Origin: HK1 sp965202735
GTDB taxonomy: Bacteria; Pseudomonadota; Gammaproteobacteria; HK1
DNA length: 64,000 nucleotides
Assembly (NCBI GenBank): GCA_965202735.1
Contig: OZ241844.1
Span: 4,216,001 to 4,280,000 of the forward strand
Direction: 5' to 3'
Positions 8,461 to 17,275 of the stretch are shown one piece after another. The notes beneath the pieces are model-generated. The model did not search any database, was not told the DNA's origin, and saw only the letters and a list, made by a program, of their open reading frames with translations. Numbering within the stretch: the stretch's first letter is position 1; each line of letters starts with the position of its first letter. The translations under genes and the position numbers were made by a program.

Positions 8461-10484
8461 ACGTGCCTTGCGGGAAGACCGATGACTGGCGCCATCGGAT
8501 CCTGGGGAAATTCACGCCGAGGGTAGCGCGGCTTACCCTGGCGGCCGATCCGGACGCCCTGTTGCTCGAAGAGAGTCTCCTCGATGCCATACGCGAGAGG
8601 GGCTTCGAGCTTCTGGTGTTCGACGACCCCGTCGCTTTCCGCTTCGCCTACGAAATCGGATTCCGGTCCCGCTGGGACCGGGGCGAGGATCGCGACCTGG
8701 TGGTCGTTCTGCCGGCCGGGAAGCACGAGCTTGCGACCCTTCCCCGCGATCTCTTGCAGATCGGCCGGCAACTTTCCTTCGGCCTGGAGGAGCTGTTCCC
8801 CCATCTCAGCTACCCCGTCGTCGCTTCGCTTGACAGAAGCGATCTCGACGCTCTCTACCGGGCACAGACTCGACACGGATCCATTCGGCTCGGCGACGAT
8901 GCGACCAGGGATTTCGCACTTCTGCACGTCTTTGGAATCTCCGCCGCGCTTGTCAGGAACGATGCGGATTTGCTGCACGTTCTGTTGCGGAAGCATTACC
9001 GGCGTCAGCGGTTGCCGCGCCCGATGGAGGAACGCCTGATCCAGTTGCTTCGCCAGGACGCAGCCTTCGACTCCTGGCCTCTCGAGACCATCGTGCCGGA
9101 TCGGGAAGCCTTCCTGTCATTCCTTCAGGAGCGCTGGTCTCCTTTTCTCGACCGCATTGCGGGAAATTCCGAGGATCGCGTTCCGGATTCGGGCGAGACA
9201 TCCGCTCTGGCGATGGAGGGTCCCGTCGATTTGCCTCTCGACCATGCTGACGTGCGGGTCTACATCGACAATCTGTTCGTCGAGGGAATGCTCTCGCCCG
9301 TACCTCACAGGTCGAGCGACACTCTCGAGGACAGATGGATGGCGGTCGGGACAAGAACCGATCCCGATGCTGGCAAATCGCGACGTCTCCACAGACTGAT
9401 GGATACCGTCTCCCATACGATTCCCGCTTCCGACGCGCGGCACCGCGACTGGACGGCGTTCGCTTGGCGCTGGGCGGAGCTGAGCCTTCTCTGGTCGGAC
9501 ACGACGACCACGGCGCGATCGGACATGGACGAGCGGATGCGCGGCCTCCGCGGGGATATCGACCGGTCGTTCCTTGCCTGGGCCGAATGCCGCCATGCGG
9601 GGCTCCACAATCAGCCGCCCGACCCACCGGCGATGGTCCATCACCTGCCGCGATTTCTCGAACGGCGGCTTTCGGACGCAGACGGGAGGAGGGTCGCGCT
9701 TGTGGTTGTCGACGGCCTCGCGATCGACCAGTGGATCGCGATTCGGGACATTCTCGCAATGCGTCAGCCGCGGTTCCGATTTCGTGAAGACGCCGTGTTC
9801 GCATGGGTGCCGACGGTCACCTCGGTTTCCCGGCAGGCGATCTTCGCGGGAACGCCCCCGTGCTACTTTCCCTCGAGCATCCGGACCACCGACAGGGAAT
9901 CTTCGCTGTGGACCCGCTTCTGGATCGACCATGGCCTGGCGAAGCGCGAGGTGGCATATGCGAAAGGATTGGGGGACGGTCCTCTCGACAGCGTCCGCGA
10001 GCTCCTTTCACAGCCCGACATCCGCGCCCTCGGTCTTGTCGTCGACAAGGTCGACAGGATCATGCACGGCATGGAGCTCGGCGCGGCCGGGATGCACAAC
10101 CAGGTCCGGCAGTGGGCCGAAGAAGGGTTCATGGCGGAGCTGCTGAACGCGCTGCTTGATGTCGGTTTCGCCATCTTCCTGACCTCGGATCACGGAAACA
10201 TCGAGGCGGAAGGAATCGGCCGCCCCTCCGAGGGCGCGATCGCCGATCTGCGCGGCGAACGCTCGCGGGTCTATTCCGATCCGGTCCTGCGGTCCCGTGC
10301 GCACGACCGTTTCCCGGACGCGGTCGCGTGGCCGGCCCCGGGTCTCCCCGAAGGCTGCTGGCCCCTGCTCGCTCCGGATCGATCAGCCTTCGTGCGCGAA
10401 GGCGAACGCATCGTATGCCACGGCGGCGCCTCGCTCGAAGAGGTCGTGGTGCCGATGGTCCAGATCGAGATGGCGCCGGCATGA
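8457..10484 (+). CDS. pglZ: BREX alkaline-phosphatase-fold protein PglZ
   Basis: A 675-residue protein whose C-terminal half has the PglZ/alkaline phosphatase core: VALVVVDGLAIDQW near residue 413 (metal aspartate), VPTVTSVSRQAIFAG near 447, and FLTSDHGNIEAEG near 575. PglZ is a conserved BREX subunit that partners PglX. The start is a GTG at 8457 overlapping the pglX stop (GTGA); the end overlaps the next ATG (10481). It looks intact although its partner is truncated. Confidence 0.85.
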   Translation: MNVPCGKTDDWRHRILGKFTPRVARLTLAADPDALLLEESLLDAIRERGFELLVFDDPVAFRFAYEIGFRSRWDRGEDRDLVVVLPAGKHELATLPRDLLQIGRQLSFGLEELFPHLSYPVVASLDRSDLDALYRAQTRHGSIRLGDDATRDFALLHVFGISAALVRNDADLLHVLLRKHYRRQRLPRPMEERLIQLLRQDAAFDSWPLETIVPDREAFLSFLQERWSPFLDRIAGNSEDRVPDSGETSALAMEGPVDLPLDHADVRVYIDNLFVEGMLSPVPHRSSDTLEDRWMAVGTRTDPDAGKSRRLHRLMDTVSHTIPASDARHRDWTAFAWRWAELSLLWSDTTTTARSDMDERMRGLRGDIDRSFLAWAECRHAGLHNQPPDPPAMVHHLPRFLERRLSDADGRRVALVVVDGLAIDQWIAIRDILAMRQPRFRFREDAVFAWVPTVTSVSRQAIFAGTPPCYFPSSIRTTDRESSLWTRFWIDHGLAKREVAYAKGLGDGPLDSVRELLSQPDIRALGLVVDKVDRIMHGMELGAAGMHNQVRQWAEEGFMAELLNALLDVGFAIFLTSDHGNIEAEGIGRPSEGAIADLRGERSRVYSDPVLRSRAHDRFPDAVAWPAPGLPEGCWPLLAPDRSAFVREGERIVCHGGASLEEVVVPMVQIEMAPA

Positions 10485-11236
10485 CGCGCGGCGAGCAGGT
10501 CGGTTTCAGCCAGCGTGTCCGATTCGAGTGGCTGGAATTCACGGCGAATCTGGTTCTTGCCGGCAGCCGGCGAGGCGAGATCGTCGCGGCGCTGAGCGAC
10601 AGGTTGCGTAACGAGCTGTCGGTCGGGAACGACCCGGAACGCGGAGCCCGGAACAAGACGATCACCATCCTGACGAAAGTCTGGCTCACCGTCCCGCGAG
10701 AACATCGTCCCCTGCGCGATGACGGGCTCGCCTTCCTTCAGCGCCTGTCCAGGGACGAACGAATGCTGGTGCACTGGTGCATGTGCATGATGGCGTATCC
10801 CTTCTTCGGCGCGGTCGCCGATGCGACCGGACGGTTGCTTCAGCTTCAGGGAACCGCTGGCGCAGCCCAGGTGCAGCGACGACTCCGCGAGCAGATGGGC
10901 GAACGCGAAACGGTGGCCCGTGCCGCACGGCGTCTCCTTCGGACATTCATCGACTGGGGCGCACTTCTTGAAACGGAGGAGAAAGGCCTCTATCGCCTCG
11001 CTCGCAAACGGGTGGCCAGCGACCCGCCGCTCTCCCTCTGGACCATATCGGCCATGCTCGCAGTCACCGGCGCCAGACCTCGATCGGCTGCCTTTCTGCT
11101 TCGCGGTCCTCACCTGTTTCCGTTCGATATCGTCTTGCCGTCGACGATGGCATTGAAAGCCCACGGCGCTTTCGAGGTTGCCCGCTATGGGCTCGATCAG
11201 GACATTCTGATCAGTCGGTCTGGAGGACAGGTATGA
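10481..11236 (+). CDS. BrxA-like protein closing the BREX operon
   Basis: A 251-residue, mostly helical protein starting MTRGEQVGFSQRVRFEWLEF, coupled to pglZ by ATGA. In published type-3 BREX operons the gene after pglZ is brxA, a DUF1819-type winged-helix DNA-binding protein. The stretches ARNKTITILTKVWL and RMLVHWCMCMMAYPFF fit that family loosely. The call rests mostly on position. No gene for the helicase BrxHII is present in the operon, although it normally lies between pglX and pglZ. Confidence 0.6.
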   Translation: MTRGEQVGFSQRVRFEWLEFTANLVLAGSRRGEIVAALSDRLRNELSVGNDPERGARNKTITILTKVWLTVPREHRPLRDDGLAFLQRLSRDERMLVHWCMCMMAYPFFGAVADATGRLLQLQGTAGAAQVQRRLREQMGERETVARAARRLLRTFIDWGALLETEEKGLYRLARKRVASDPPLSLWTISAMLAVTGARPRSAAFLLRGPHLFPFDIVLPSTMALKAHGAFEVARYGLDQDILISRSGGQV

Positions 11237-11283
11237 GTCCTTCGACCCATCGGCGAGCTTGACCACGGTGAGGTCCGGGCGCT

Positions 11284-11362
11284 GGCCGGCAAGCCGAGGA
11301 GCATGCCGCACAGCAGGGCCGGGCCCGCGACCCGGTCACGCGCAGAGGTCATCGGTGGCTCG
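11284..11362. repeat. Right copy of the 79-bp direct repeat
   Basis: Identical to 224-302. It carries the start codon (11352-11350, minus strand) and first 23 codons of the HEAT gene, then switches to unrelated sequence, so here the HEAT gene is only a stub. It lies 47 bases after the last BREX gene. Confidence 0.85.
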
Positions 11363-11385
11363 TACTTCCTGCCGGACGGAAACGG

Positions 11386-12180
11386 TCATTCCGCCTTGCC
11401 GCGGGATTGCGGGCCGGGAAAGAACAGGGCTTCCAGGTCCCTGGCCGCCGTCTGCATGTCGGCGATTTGCCCTTCCAGGAGGGACAGAGGCTTCCGGGTG
11501 CTCAGGGCGTGGGTGGAGAGACAGGCGCACAGGGCACCGTCGCGGCTGCGAATCGGCACGGCTGCCCCGACCATGTCATCGAACCACTCTTCGTTGTCGA
11601 GCGCGAAGCCCTGCCGCTTGATGCGGGACAGCTCCTCCTTGAATTTCCTGACGGAAACGATCGTGTTGCGGGCGCGCTTGCCGGGCCGCAGGTTCCGAAA
11701 GACGCTGATGGCGTCGTCCGGATCGAAGGAGCTCAGGTAGAGCTTGCCGGAAGCACAGCAGTGCAGAGGCAATGAGTCACCGACTTTCAGATTGATCTGG
11801 AAGGGCCAATGTGATTCCAGCCGATCGAAGTACACCAGCTTCGCCCCTTGCGGGATCGAGAGGCTGACCGTCTCCTTCAGCCGCTTCGACAGGCGCGACA
11901 GGATCGCCCGCCTCCGGGTAACCGCCGGCTCGTGCCGGAGGCAGTCGAACGCGATCGAGCGCAATCGATCGCAGGGCATGAAGGTGCCCGAGGGACCTGC
12001 GGCGATGAACCCGTCCTCGCTCAGCGCATCCAGAAACCGGTAGACCGTCGGCAGGGGGATGTGCAGGGATTTCGCCAGGTTCGAAGCCGTCGCGGTCCGG
12101 GGGCTCAGGCATATGGCCTCCAGGATTTCCAGGACCCGTCTCGGGGACGTGCGTTTCGCCCTCTCGGTCATGTCAGCCAT
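11386..12180 (-). CDS. IclR-family transcriptional regulator
   Basis: A 264-residue IclR protein. The N-terminal winged HTH spans about residues 12-75 (VLEILEAICLS, ATASNLAKSLHIPLPTVYRF). The ligand-binding domain follows, with DRLESHWPFQINLKVGD and LPLHCCASGKLYLSSF. The ATG at 12180 is chosen because the HTH starts shortly after; the longer frame adds an unrelated leader. It is divergent from the alcohol dehydrogenase/TRAP genes and probably controls them through the palindrome at 12281-12305. Its last codons carry the right arm of the island's inverted repeat, so the C-terminus may have been remodelled. Confidence 0.85.
   Translation of the reverse strand: MADMTERAKRTSPRRVLEILEAICLSPRTATASNLAKSLHIPLPTVYRFLDALSEDGFIAAGPSGTFMPCDRLRSIAFDCLRHEPAVTRRRAILSRLSKRLKETVSLSIPQGAKLVYFDRLESHWPFQINLKVGDSLPLHCCASGKLYLSSFDPDDAISVFRNLRPGKRARNTIVSVRKFKEELSRIKRQGFALDNEEWFDDMVGAAVPIRSRDGALCACLSTHALSTRKPLSLLEGQIADMQTAARDLEALFFPGPQSRGKAE
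11394..11433. repeat. Right arm of ~40-bp inverted repeat
   Basis: Inverted match to 443-482 (two mismatches), inside the 3' end of the IclR gene. Together with the 79-bp direct repeats it marks the island edges. Confidence 0.75.
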
Positions 12181-12280
12181 CCCGCCATGCCGCGGATTCC
12201 GTTCGCAGGAGCCATCCGATCGTTTCTCCGCCGGGGTCCGTCCATGGAGGGGCAATCATACGGCACTGGGTATAGCTCGC

Positions 12281-12338
12281 AAAACGAGAAGATTCTTCTC
12301 ATTTTTTGTTGACATTCGCTTCGCCGTTTCGCTACGGT
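12281..12338 (+). promoter_or_regulatory. IclR-type palindromic operator overlapping a promoter
   Basis: GAGAAG-ATT-CTTCTC at 12286-12300 is a perfect palindrome and extends outward (AAAAC on the left, ATTTT on the right) over 12281-12305. TTGACA at 12309-12314 is a consensus -35 for the rightward alcohol dehydrogenase gene; the -10 near TACGGT (12333) is weak. The palindrome lies in the IclR/adh divergent spacer, where an IclR repressor would be expected to bind. Confidence 0.6.
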
Positions 12339-12407
12339 GGAACCGCGGTGAAGCCACGAGCCCGCTCCCGGAGAGTGGGGAGGGGACTCGGAAAGCGGGG
12401 AGGGGAG

Positions 12408-13589
12408 ATGCGGGAAACGGTACGAGTCTGCGTGCCGCGCATCCTGCAGATCGGCAAGGGCAGTCTGGATCTGATTCCGGATGTCCTCGCCCGGATCGGG
12501 AGCGCAAACCGTCCTCTTGTCGTCACCGACGAGGTCATGGTGGGTCGGGGGACCGCCGGCCGCGTGCGCGAACGTCTGGCCGAACGCAACATCCGCTGCG
12601 GGGTGTTCGATGGCGTGATCCCCGACCCGACCGACGAGGTCGTCCGGGCCGGACTGGCCGCGCTGGAGGCGGGTGGCCATGACTGTGTCATCGGCCTGGG
12701 CGGCGGCAGCTCGATCGATGCGGCGAAGGCCGTGGCGGTCATGGCGCGGCATCCGAGGGACCTGCTGTTCTATCGTCCGCCGCGCGAGTTCGACACCCCC
12801 GGCCTTCCCATGGTCGCGGTCCCGACCACCGCGGGAACCGGCTCGGAGGTGACCCACCACACGGTCATCGTGCACGCCGGGACCCGCGAGAAGATCTCGT
12901 GCAGGGGCGAGGCGTTCGTTCCCGCGGCAGCGATCGTGGACTACGAGCTGACGCTGTCGAAGCCGAAGCGGCTGATCGCCGACAACGCGCTGGACACCCT
13001 GACCCACGCCATCGAAAGCTACGTGAGCCGAAAGCGCACGGTGTTCTCCGACCGCATGGCGCTCGATTGCATGCGGCTCGTGGGCGCCTGGGTCCAGCAG
13101 GCCTACGACGACGCCGAGGACCTCGAGGCGCGCGAACACCTGATGCTGGCCGCAACCCTCGGCGGCCTCGCGTTCTCCAATGCGTCGATATGCCTGGTGC
13201 ACGCCATGAGCAGGCCGCTTGGCAGTCTGTTCCACGTGCCGCATGGAATGAGCAACGCCATGCTTCTGCCGACGGTGACGGAGTTCTCGGCCGCCGCCGC
13301 GATGGACCGGTACGCGGATTGCGGACGCGCCATCGGCCTGTGCGGCGCCGGCGCTGACGACGCGATGGCGGTCAGGAAGCTGATCGACGGCCTCCATGCC
13401 TGCAACGTCCGGCTGGAAGTGCCGTCGATGCGCGCCTTCGGCATTGACTGGAATGCCTTCTCCGGCGCGCTGGAGCAGATGGCGGAAGACGCGCTGCGTT
13501 CGGGCGCGCCCGACAACAACCCCCGGATTGCGGACAAGGACGAGATCATCGCCCTGTATCTGCAAGCCTGGTCCGCGGATGACGAATGA
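12408..13589 (+). CDS. Iron-containing alcohol dehydrogenase
   Basis: A 393-residue group III (Fe-ADH) dehydrogenase. NAD-binding loop GLGGGSSIDAAKA near residue 102, VPTTAGTGSEVT near 141, and metal ligands in DNALDTLTHAIES, LVHAMSRPLGSLFHVPHG and neighbours. It oxidises an alcohol or hydroxyacid; substrate unknown. The ATG at 12408 follows AGGGGAG. It is first in an apparent operon with TRAP genes, so its substrate may be what the transporter imports. Confidence 0.85.
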   Translation: MRETVRVCVPRILQIGKGSLDLIPDVLARIGSANRPLVVTDEVMVGRGTAGRVRERLAERNIRCGVFDGVIPDPTDEVVRAGLAALEAGGHDCVIGLGGGSSIDAAKAVAVMARHPRDLLFYRPPREFDTPGLPMVAVPTTAGTGSEVTHHTVIVHAGTREKISCRGEAFVPAAAIVDYELTLSKPKRLIADNALDTLTHAIESYVSRKRTVFSDRMALDCMRLVGAWVQQAYDDAEDLEAREHLMLAATLGGLAFSNASICLVHAMSRPLGSLFHVPHGMSNAMLLPTVTEFSAAAAMDRYADCGRAIGLCGAGADDAMAVRKLIDGLHACNVRLEVPSMRAFGIDWNAFSGALEQMAEDALRSGAPDNNPRIADKDEIIALYLQAWSADDE

Positions 13590-13674
13590 GATGCAGGCCG
13601 CATCGCCGGGCAACGTCTCCCCGGATCGAATCGGGCCCGACCGCATCGGGCCGAACCACATGGAGGAAGCACAG

Positions 13675-13768
13675 ATGACGAGAAGCACGCATCGATCCGG
13701 ACGTCGGCCGGATGCGGTGCGCGGAGGACGGTCGGGGCGACTGGACGGATGCGGCGGGGAGGGATGGG
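13675..13768 (+). other. Possible remnant start of a TRAP substrate-binding gene
   Basis: An ATG at 13675 stands behind an excellent ribosome binding site (GGAGGAAGCACAG) where dctP would normally sit, between adh and dctQ. The frame goes MTRSTHRSGRRPDAV and then loses any family character. No DctP is found in the window. This could be the 5' stub of a deleted dctP; inference only. Confidence 0.25.
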
Positions 13769-14380
13769 GTGAGCACGGGCCAAAGCGGTTCTCCGACCGA
13801 AAGCGCCGTCTCGATCGAGGTTCCCGCCCGCGAAGGCCTCCCGCTGCGTGACACCGTCCCGTCCCGAATGCTCGATCGGACCGTGCATGTCGTCGGCGAA
13901 GTGTTTCACTGGACCTGGATCGTCCTGCTGGCGGTCATCATCGTCAACGTCATCCTGCGCTACGTCTTCAGCCGGGGCATGATCGAGCTGGAAGAGCTCC
14001 AGTGGTACCTCTACGCCGTCGGCTGGCTGATCGGTCTGTCCTATACCTTCATATCCGACGACCACGTCAGGGTGGACGTACTGCACGAGAAGCTGTCCTA
14101 TCGCGGCAAGCTCTGGTTCGAGATGGGGGGATTGCTGCTGCTCTTCCTGCCATTCGTCCTGTTCGTCGTCATCTATGCCGTTCCATTCGTCGAGCTGTCA
14201 TGGGAGACGAACGAGCGCTCGACGTCGGCGAACGGCCTGCCCGCGAGGTGGCTGGTAAAGGGCTTCCTGCTGTTCAGCTTCGTGCTTCTCGTGCTCGCGG
14301 GGATATCCAGACTGCTCAAGGTGCTGGCGTCGCTTGCCTGCGGCCCGCCCGCGACTCCATCGGAAACCACCGCACGGTAG
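13769..14380 (+). CDS. dctQ: TRAP transporter small membrane subunit (DctQ)
   Basis: About 203 residues with four membrane segments (WTWIVLLAVIIVNVILRYVF, WYLYAVGWLIGLSYTF, MGGLLLLFLPFVLFVVIYAV, GFLLFSFVLLVLAGI) and the family motif RYVFSRG...ELQWYLYAVGW. It is the small inner-membrane subunit of a TRAP importer. I choose the GTG at 13769 because GGGAGGGA lies just upstream; an ATG at 13868 is the alternative. It precedes dctM by ten bases. Confidence 0.8.
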   Translation: MSTGQSGSPTESAVSIEVPAREGLPLRDTVPSRMLDRTVHVVGEVFHWTWIVLLAVIIVNVILRYVFSRGMIELEELQWYLYAVGWLIGLSYTFISDDHVRVDVLHEKLSYRGKLWFEMGGLLLLFLPFVLFVVIYAVPFVELSWETNERSTSANGLPARWLVKGFLLFSFVLLVLAGISRLLKVLASLACGPPATPSETTAR

Positions 14381-14390
14381 GGGCGCTCCA

Positions 14391-15752
14391 GTGGAGTTCG
14401 AAGCCGGTCACTACATGGCGATGGCGATGTTCCTGTCGTTCATCCTCCTGATCTTCGCCGGCTATCCGGTCGCGTGGCTGATGGGCGGTCTGGCGATGGT
14501 CTTCACCGCGGTCTCCGTCGCTTCGGATACCTGGTTCGACACGTTCTTCGGCGTCGACTGGGGATACACCTCGATCCTCGTGACCCGCATCTACGCGGTG
14601 ATGAGCAACTGGGTCCTCGTGGCGCTGCCGATGTTCGTGTTCATGGGCATCATGCTCGATCGCTCGGGCATCGCCGAGGACCTGATGAGCGACTTGACCA
14701 GGCTCTTCGGCCGGGTGCGGGGCGGACTGGCGATCACGGTCGTGTTCATCGGCATCCTGCTGGCGGCCTCGACCGGAATCATCGGCGCCGCCGTGGTCCT
14801 GCTCGCGATCCTCGGCGTGCCTCTGATGCTCAAGCACCGCTACGACCCTCGTCTCGCCTGCGGGGTGGTCTGTGCGACCGGCTCGCTCGGGATCCTGATA
14901 CCTCCCAGCATCATGCTCGTGATGATGGGCGACCAGATCCGCATTTCGGTGGGCGACCTCTTCATGGGGGCGGTCTTCCCGGGGCTGCTGCTGGGGGCGC
15001 TCTACACGACATACATCCTCGGCCTGTCCTGGATCAGCCCCGAGTCCGCACCGGCGCCCGAGGATGCCGAGCCGGTTTCCTGGGGCATCGTCATGAACGT
15101 CCTGCGTTCGGCGGTCCCTCCCGCGGCGCTGATCATCGCGGTCCTCGGCAGCATCTTCTTCGGTATCGCGACGCCGACCGAGGCTTCCGGTGTCGGAGCG
15201 CTCGGTGCGACGCTGCTCGCCCTCGCCCGGGGACGCCTGTCGCTGAAGGGCCTGCATGGCGTCGTGCAGCAGGCCACCCGGACGACCGCCTACATCTTCG
15301 CGCTGTTCGTGGGGGCAACGGCGTTCTCGCTGGTGTTGCGCGGGTTCGGCGGCGACGAGCTGATCGAGGGCGTGTTGACCGGATTGCCGTTCGGCAAGGA
15401 CGGCGTGGTCGTCGTCGTCCTCATTGCCGCGTTCTTCCTGGGCTTCTTCCTCGACTGGATCGAGATCACGCTGATCATCCTGCCGCTGATCGCGCCGGTG
15501 GTCGGCGATCTGGGCGTGGATCTGGTCTGGTTCACGGTCATGTTCGCCGTCTGCCTCCAGACTTCCTTCATCACTCCGCCGGTCGGGTTCGCCCTGTTCT
15601 ACATGAAGGGCGTCGCGCCCAGGGGTGTCGACATCAGGATGGTCTACAGGGGGGTGATTCCGTTCGTCGTTCTCCAGATGATCGGGGTGACGGCCGTCTT
15701 CTTTCTGCCGCAGCTCGTCACCTGGCTGCCGCGGGTCGCCTACGGCAACTGA
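14391..15752 (+). CDS. dctM: TRAP transporter large permease (DctM)
   Basis: A 453-residue DctM permease with about 12 membrane segments. Family landmarks: ALPMFVFMGIMLDRSGIAED, GILLAASTGIIGAAVVLLAI, GVVCATGSLGILIPPSIMLV, TPTEASGVGALGA and FITPPVGFALFYMKG. It moves an organic anion with sodium together with DctQ and a periplasmic binding protein that is not in the window. The GTG at 14391 is chosen from spacing to dctQ and the preceding GGTAGGGG. Confidence 0.9.
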   Translation: MEFEAGHYMAMAMFLSFILLIFAGYPVAWLMGGLAMVFTAVSVASDTWFDTFFGVDWGYTSILVTRIYAVMSNWVLVALPMFVFMGIMLDRSGIAEDLMSDLTRLFGRVRGGLAITVVFIGILLAASTGIIGAAVVLLAILGVPLMLKHRYDPRLACGVVCATGSLGILIPPSIMLVMMGDQIRISVGDLFMGAVFPGLLLGALYTTYILGLSWISPESAPAPEDAEPVSWGIVMNVLRSAVPPAALIIAVLGSIFFGIATPTEASGVGALGATLLALARGRLSLKGLHGVVQQATRTTAYIFALFVGATAFSLVLRGFGGDELIEGVLTGLPFGKDGVVVVVLIAAFFLGFFLDWIEITLIILPLIAPVVGDLGVDLVWFTVMFAVCLQTSFITPPVGFALFYMKGVAPRGVDIRMVYRGVIPFVVLQMIGVTAVFFLPQLVTWLPRVAYGN

Positions 15753-15986
15753 TCGGACATGCAGCGCGCCCGGTCCCGAGCCGCCGGGCCGCGGGGTCGC
15801 GCATCGCCGTCCGGCCCGGTATCGGCGTGCGCCTCCCGGCGCAGCGGCAGCCCCGACGCGGGGCGCTTGATCGGACATGCAGCGCGCCCGGTCCCGAACC
15901 GCCGGGCCGCGGGGTCGCGCATCGCCGGCCGGCCCGGTATCGGCGTGCGCCTCCCGGCGCGGCGGCAGCCCCGACGCGGGGCGCTC
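15751..15986. repeat. Two tandem 118-bp units after dctM
   Basis: Units 15751-15868 and 15869-15986 differ at only a few positions. The first starts inside the dctM stop codon. They fill the gap to the convergent dehydrogenase gene; no gene was recognised in them. Confidence 0.85.
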
Positions 15987-15992
15987 CGCCGT

Positions 15993-17108
15993 TCACGACG
16001 CGACCCCGCGGAAGGCGCCCCGCAGCGCATCGACCACGGCCCGCGCGACGGCCCCGGTGCCGTCCCTGCCGCCGAGGTCCACCGGCCGGGGGCTTCCGGC
16101 GGCCAGCACCGCGGCCACCGCGGCGTCGATGCGCCGGCCGGCCTCGGCGCACGCCTCGACCCCGCGGCGCTCGCCGAGCCAGTCGAGCATCATCGCCGCG
16201 GACCGGATGGCGGCCAGCGGGTTGGCGACGCCCCGGCCGGCGATGTCGGGCGCGCTGCCGTGGGCGGGCTGGAACACCCCGTGTCCGTCGCCGATGTCGG
16301 CCGACGGCGCCATGCCCATCCCGCCGACCAGGGCGGCGGCGAGATCGGAGAGGATGTCCCCGAACATGTTCTCCGTCACCATCACGTCGAACTCCCAGGG
16401 CCTGCGCACCAGGTCGAGCGCGGCGGCGTCGACGTAGTGGTGCGCGGCCTCGATGTCCGGGTGGCGGGCCGCGCGCTCGTCGAAGATCCGGCGGAAGAAG
16501 GCCATGGAGGCGAACACGTTGGACTTGTCCACGCAGGTGACCTTGCCCCGGCCGCCGCGCGCCCGGCGCCGCCGGGCGAGCCGGAAGCCCGCGTCGAACA
16601 GGCGCTCGCAGGTCCCGCGGGTGATCACCATCGTGTCGCGGGCGACCCGATCGTCCTCCACCACGCCCTTGCCGCGCGACGCGAACAGGCCTTCGGTGGA
16701 CTCGCGCACGATGACGAGGTCGATGTCCGCGCCGCGCGGGTCGGCGAGCGGCCGGGCGCCGCCCGGGAGCGCCTGCACCGGACGCACCCCGGCGTACAGC
16801 CCGAGCCGGAACCGCAGGTCGAGCTGCGGCGCGATCTCGGTGCCGTCCTCGCAGCGGACCTCCGGCAGGCCCATCGCCCCGAGCAGGACCGCGTCCGCCG
16901 CCTTCGCCCGCTCGAACGTCTCCTCCGACATCGCGGTGCCGGTGTCGCGCCACGCACCGGCTCCGGCCGTCAGGGGCTCGAAGTCGAGCGCGAACCCGGC
17001 ACCGTCGCCGACCGCCGCCTCGAGCACGGCCAGAGCCGCGTCGATCACTTCCGGTCCGATGCCGTCGCCGGCCATCACCGCGATGCGGAACCGACGTTTG
17101 CTCGACAT
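15993..17108 (-). CDS. Isocitrate/isopropylmalate-type dehydrogenase
   Basis: A 371-residue beta-decarboxylating dehydrogenase: AVMAGDGIGPEVI at the start, VRESTEGLFASRGKG, CVDKSNVFASMAFF, the metal site TENMFGDILSDLAAALVGGMG, and AHGSAPDIAGRGVANPLAAI. These enzymes oxidatively decarboxylate 2-hydroxy acids. With no leu or citrate-cycle genes nearby, a tartrate/malate-type role is as likely as LeuB. The ATG at 17108 starts MSSKRRFRIAVMAGDGIG; the longer frame runs into a family B repeat. Confidence 0.8.
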   Translation of the reverse strand: MSSKRRFRIAVMAGDGIGPEVIDAALAVLEAAVGDGAGFALDFEPLTAGAGAWRDTGTAMSEETFERAKAADAVLLGAMGLPEVRCEDGTEIAPQLDLRFRLGLYAGVRPVQALPGGARPLADPRGADIDLVIVRESTEGLFASRGKGVVEDDRVARDTMVITRGTCERLFDAGFRLARRRRARGGRGKVTCVDKSNVFASMAFFRRIFDERAARHPDIEAAHHYVDAAALDLVRRPWEFDVMVTENMFGDILSDLAAALVGGMGMAPSADIGDGHGVFQPAHGSAPDIAGRGVANPLAAIRSAAMMLDWLGERRGVEACAEAGRRIDAAVAAVLAAGSPRPVDLGGRDGTGAVARAVVDALRGAFRGVAS

Positions 17109-17189
17109 CCGCGGGCTTCCTCCGGGGTTGGGTCCCGACGCGGGCGCCACTCCGTGCCGTGTCTCCGTCAGGGCGCGGCGAGAACTACC

Positions 17190-17275
17190 TTGCCACGTAT
17201 CGAGCGCGCCATCCGGCGGGAACAGGGCCCCTCCGGGTACGGTCAGCAACCTTGCTTCGGTCACTGTCCTTGCCG
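17190..17275 (+). repeat. Family B interspersed repeat
   Basis: Roughly 85-bp unit recognised by CCTTGCCACGTATCGAGCGC at the start, then CAGGGCCCCTCCGGGTAC and AGCAACCTTGCTTC. Other copies: 24936-25085 (two), 26447-26535, 48228-48310, 54398-54478 (inverted), and fragments in 20590-20775. All are intergenic. Confidence 0.75.

Noticed and set aside
14316..15878. 520-residue minus-strand ORF opposite dctM
   Set aside because: Asp/Arg/His-rich antisense shadow; dctM is clearly the real gene.
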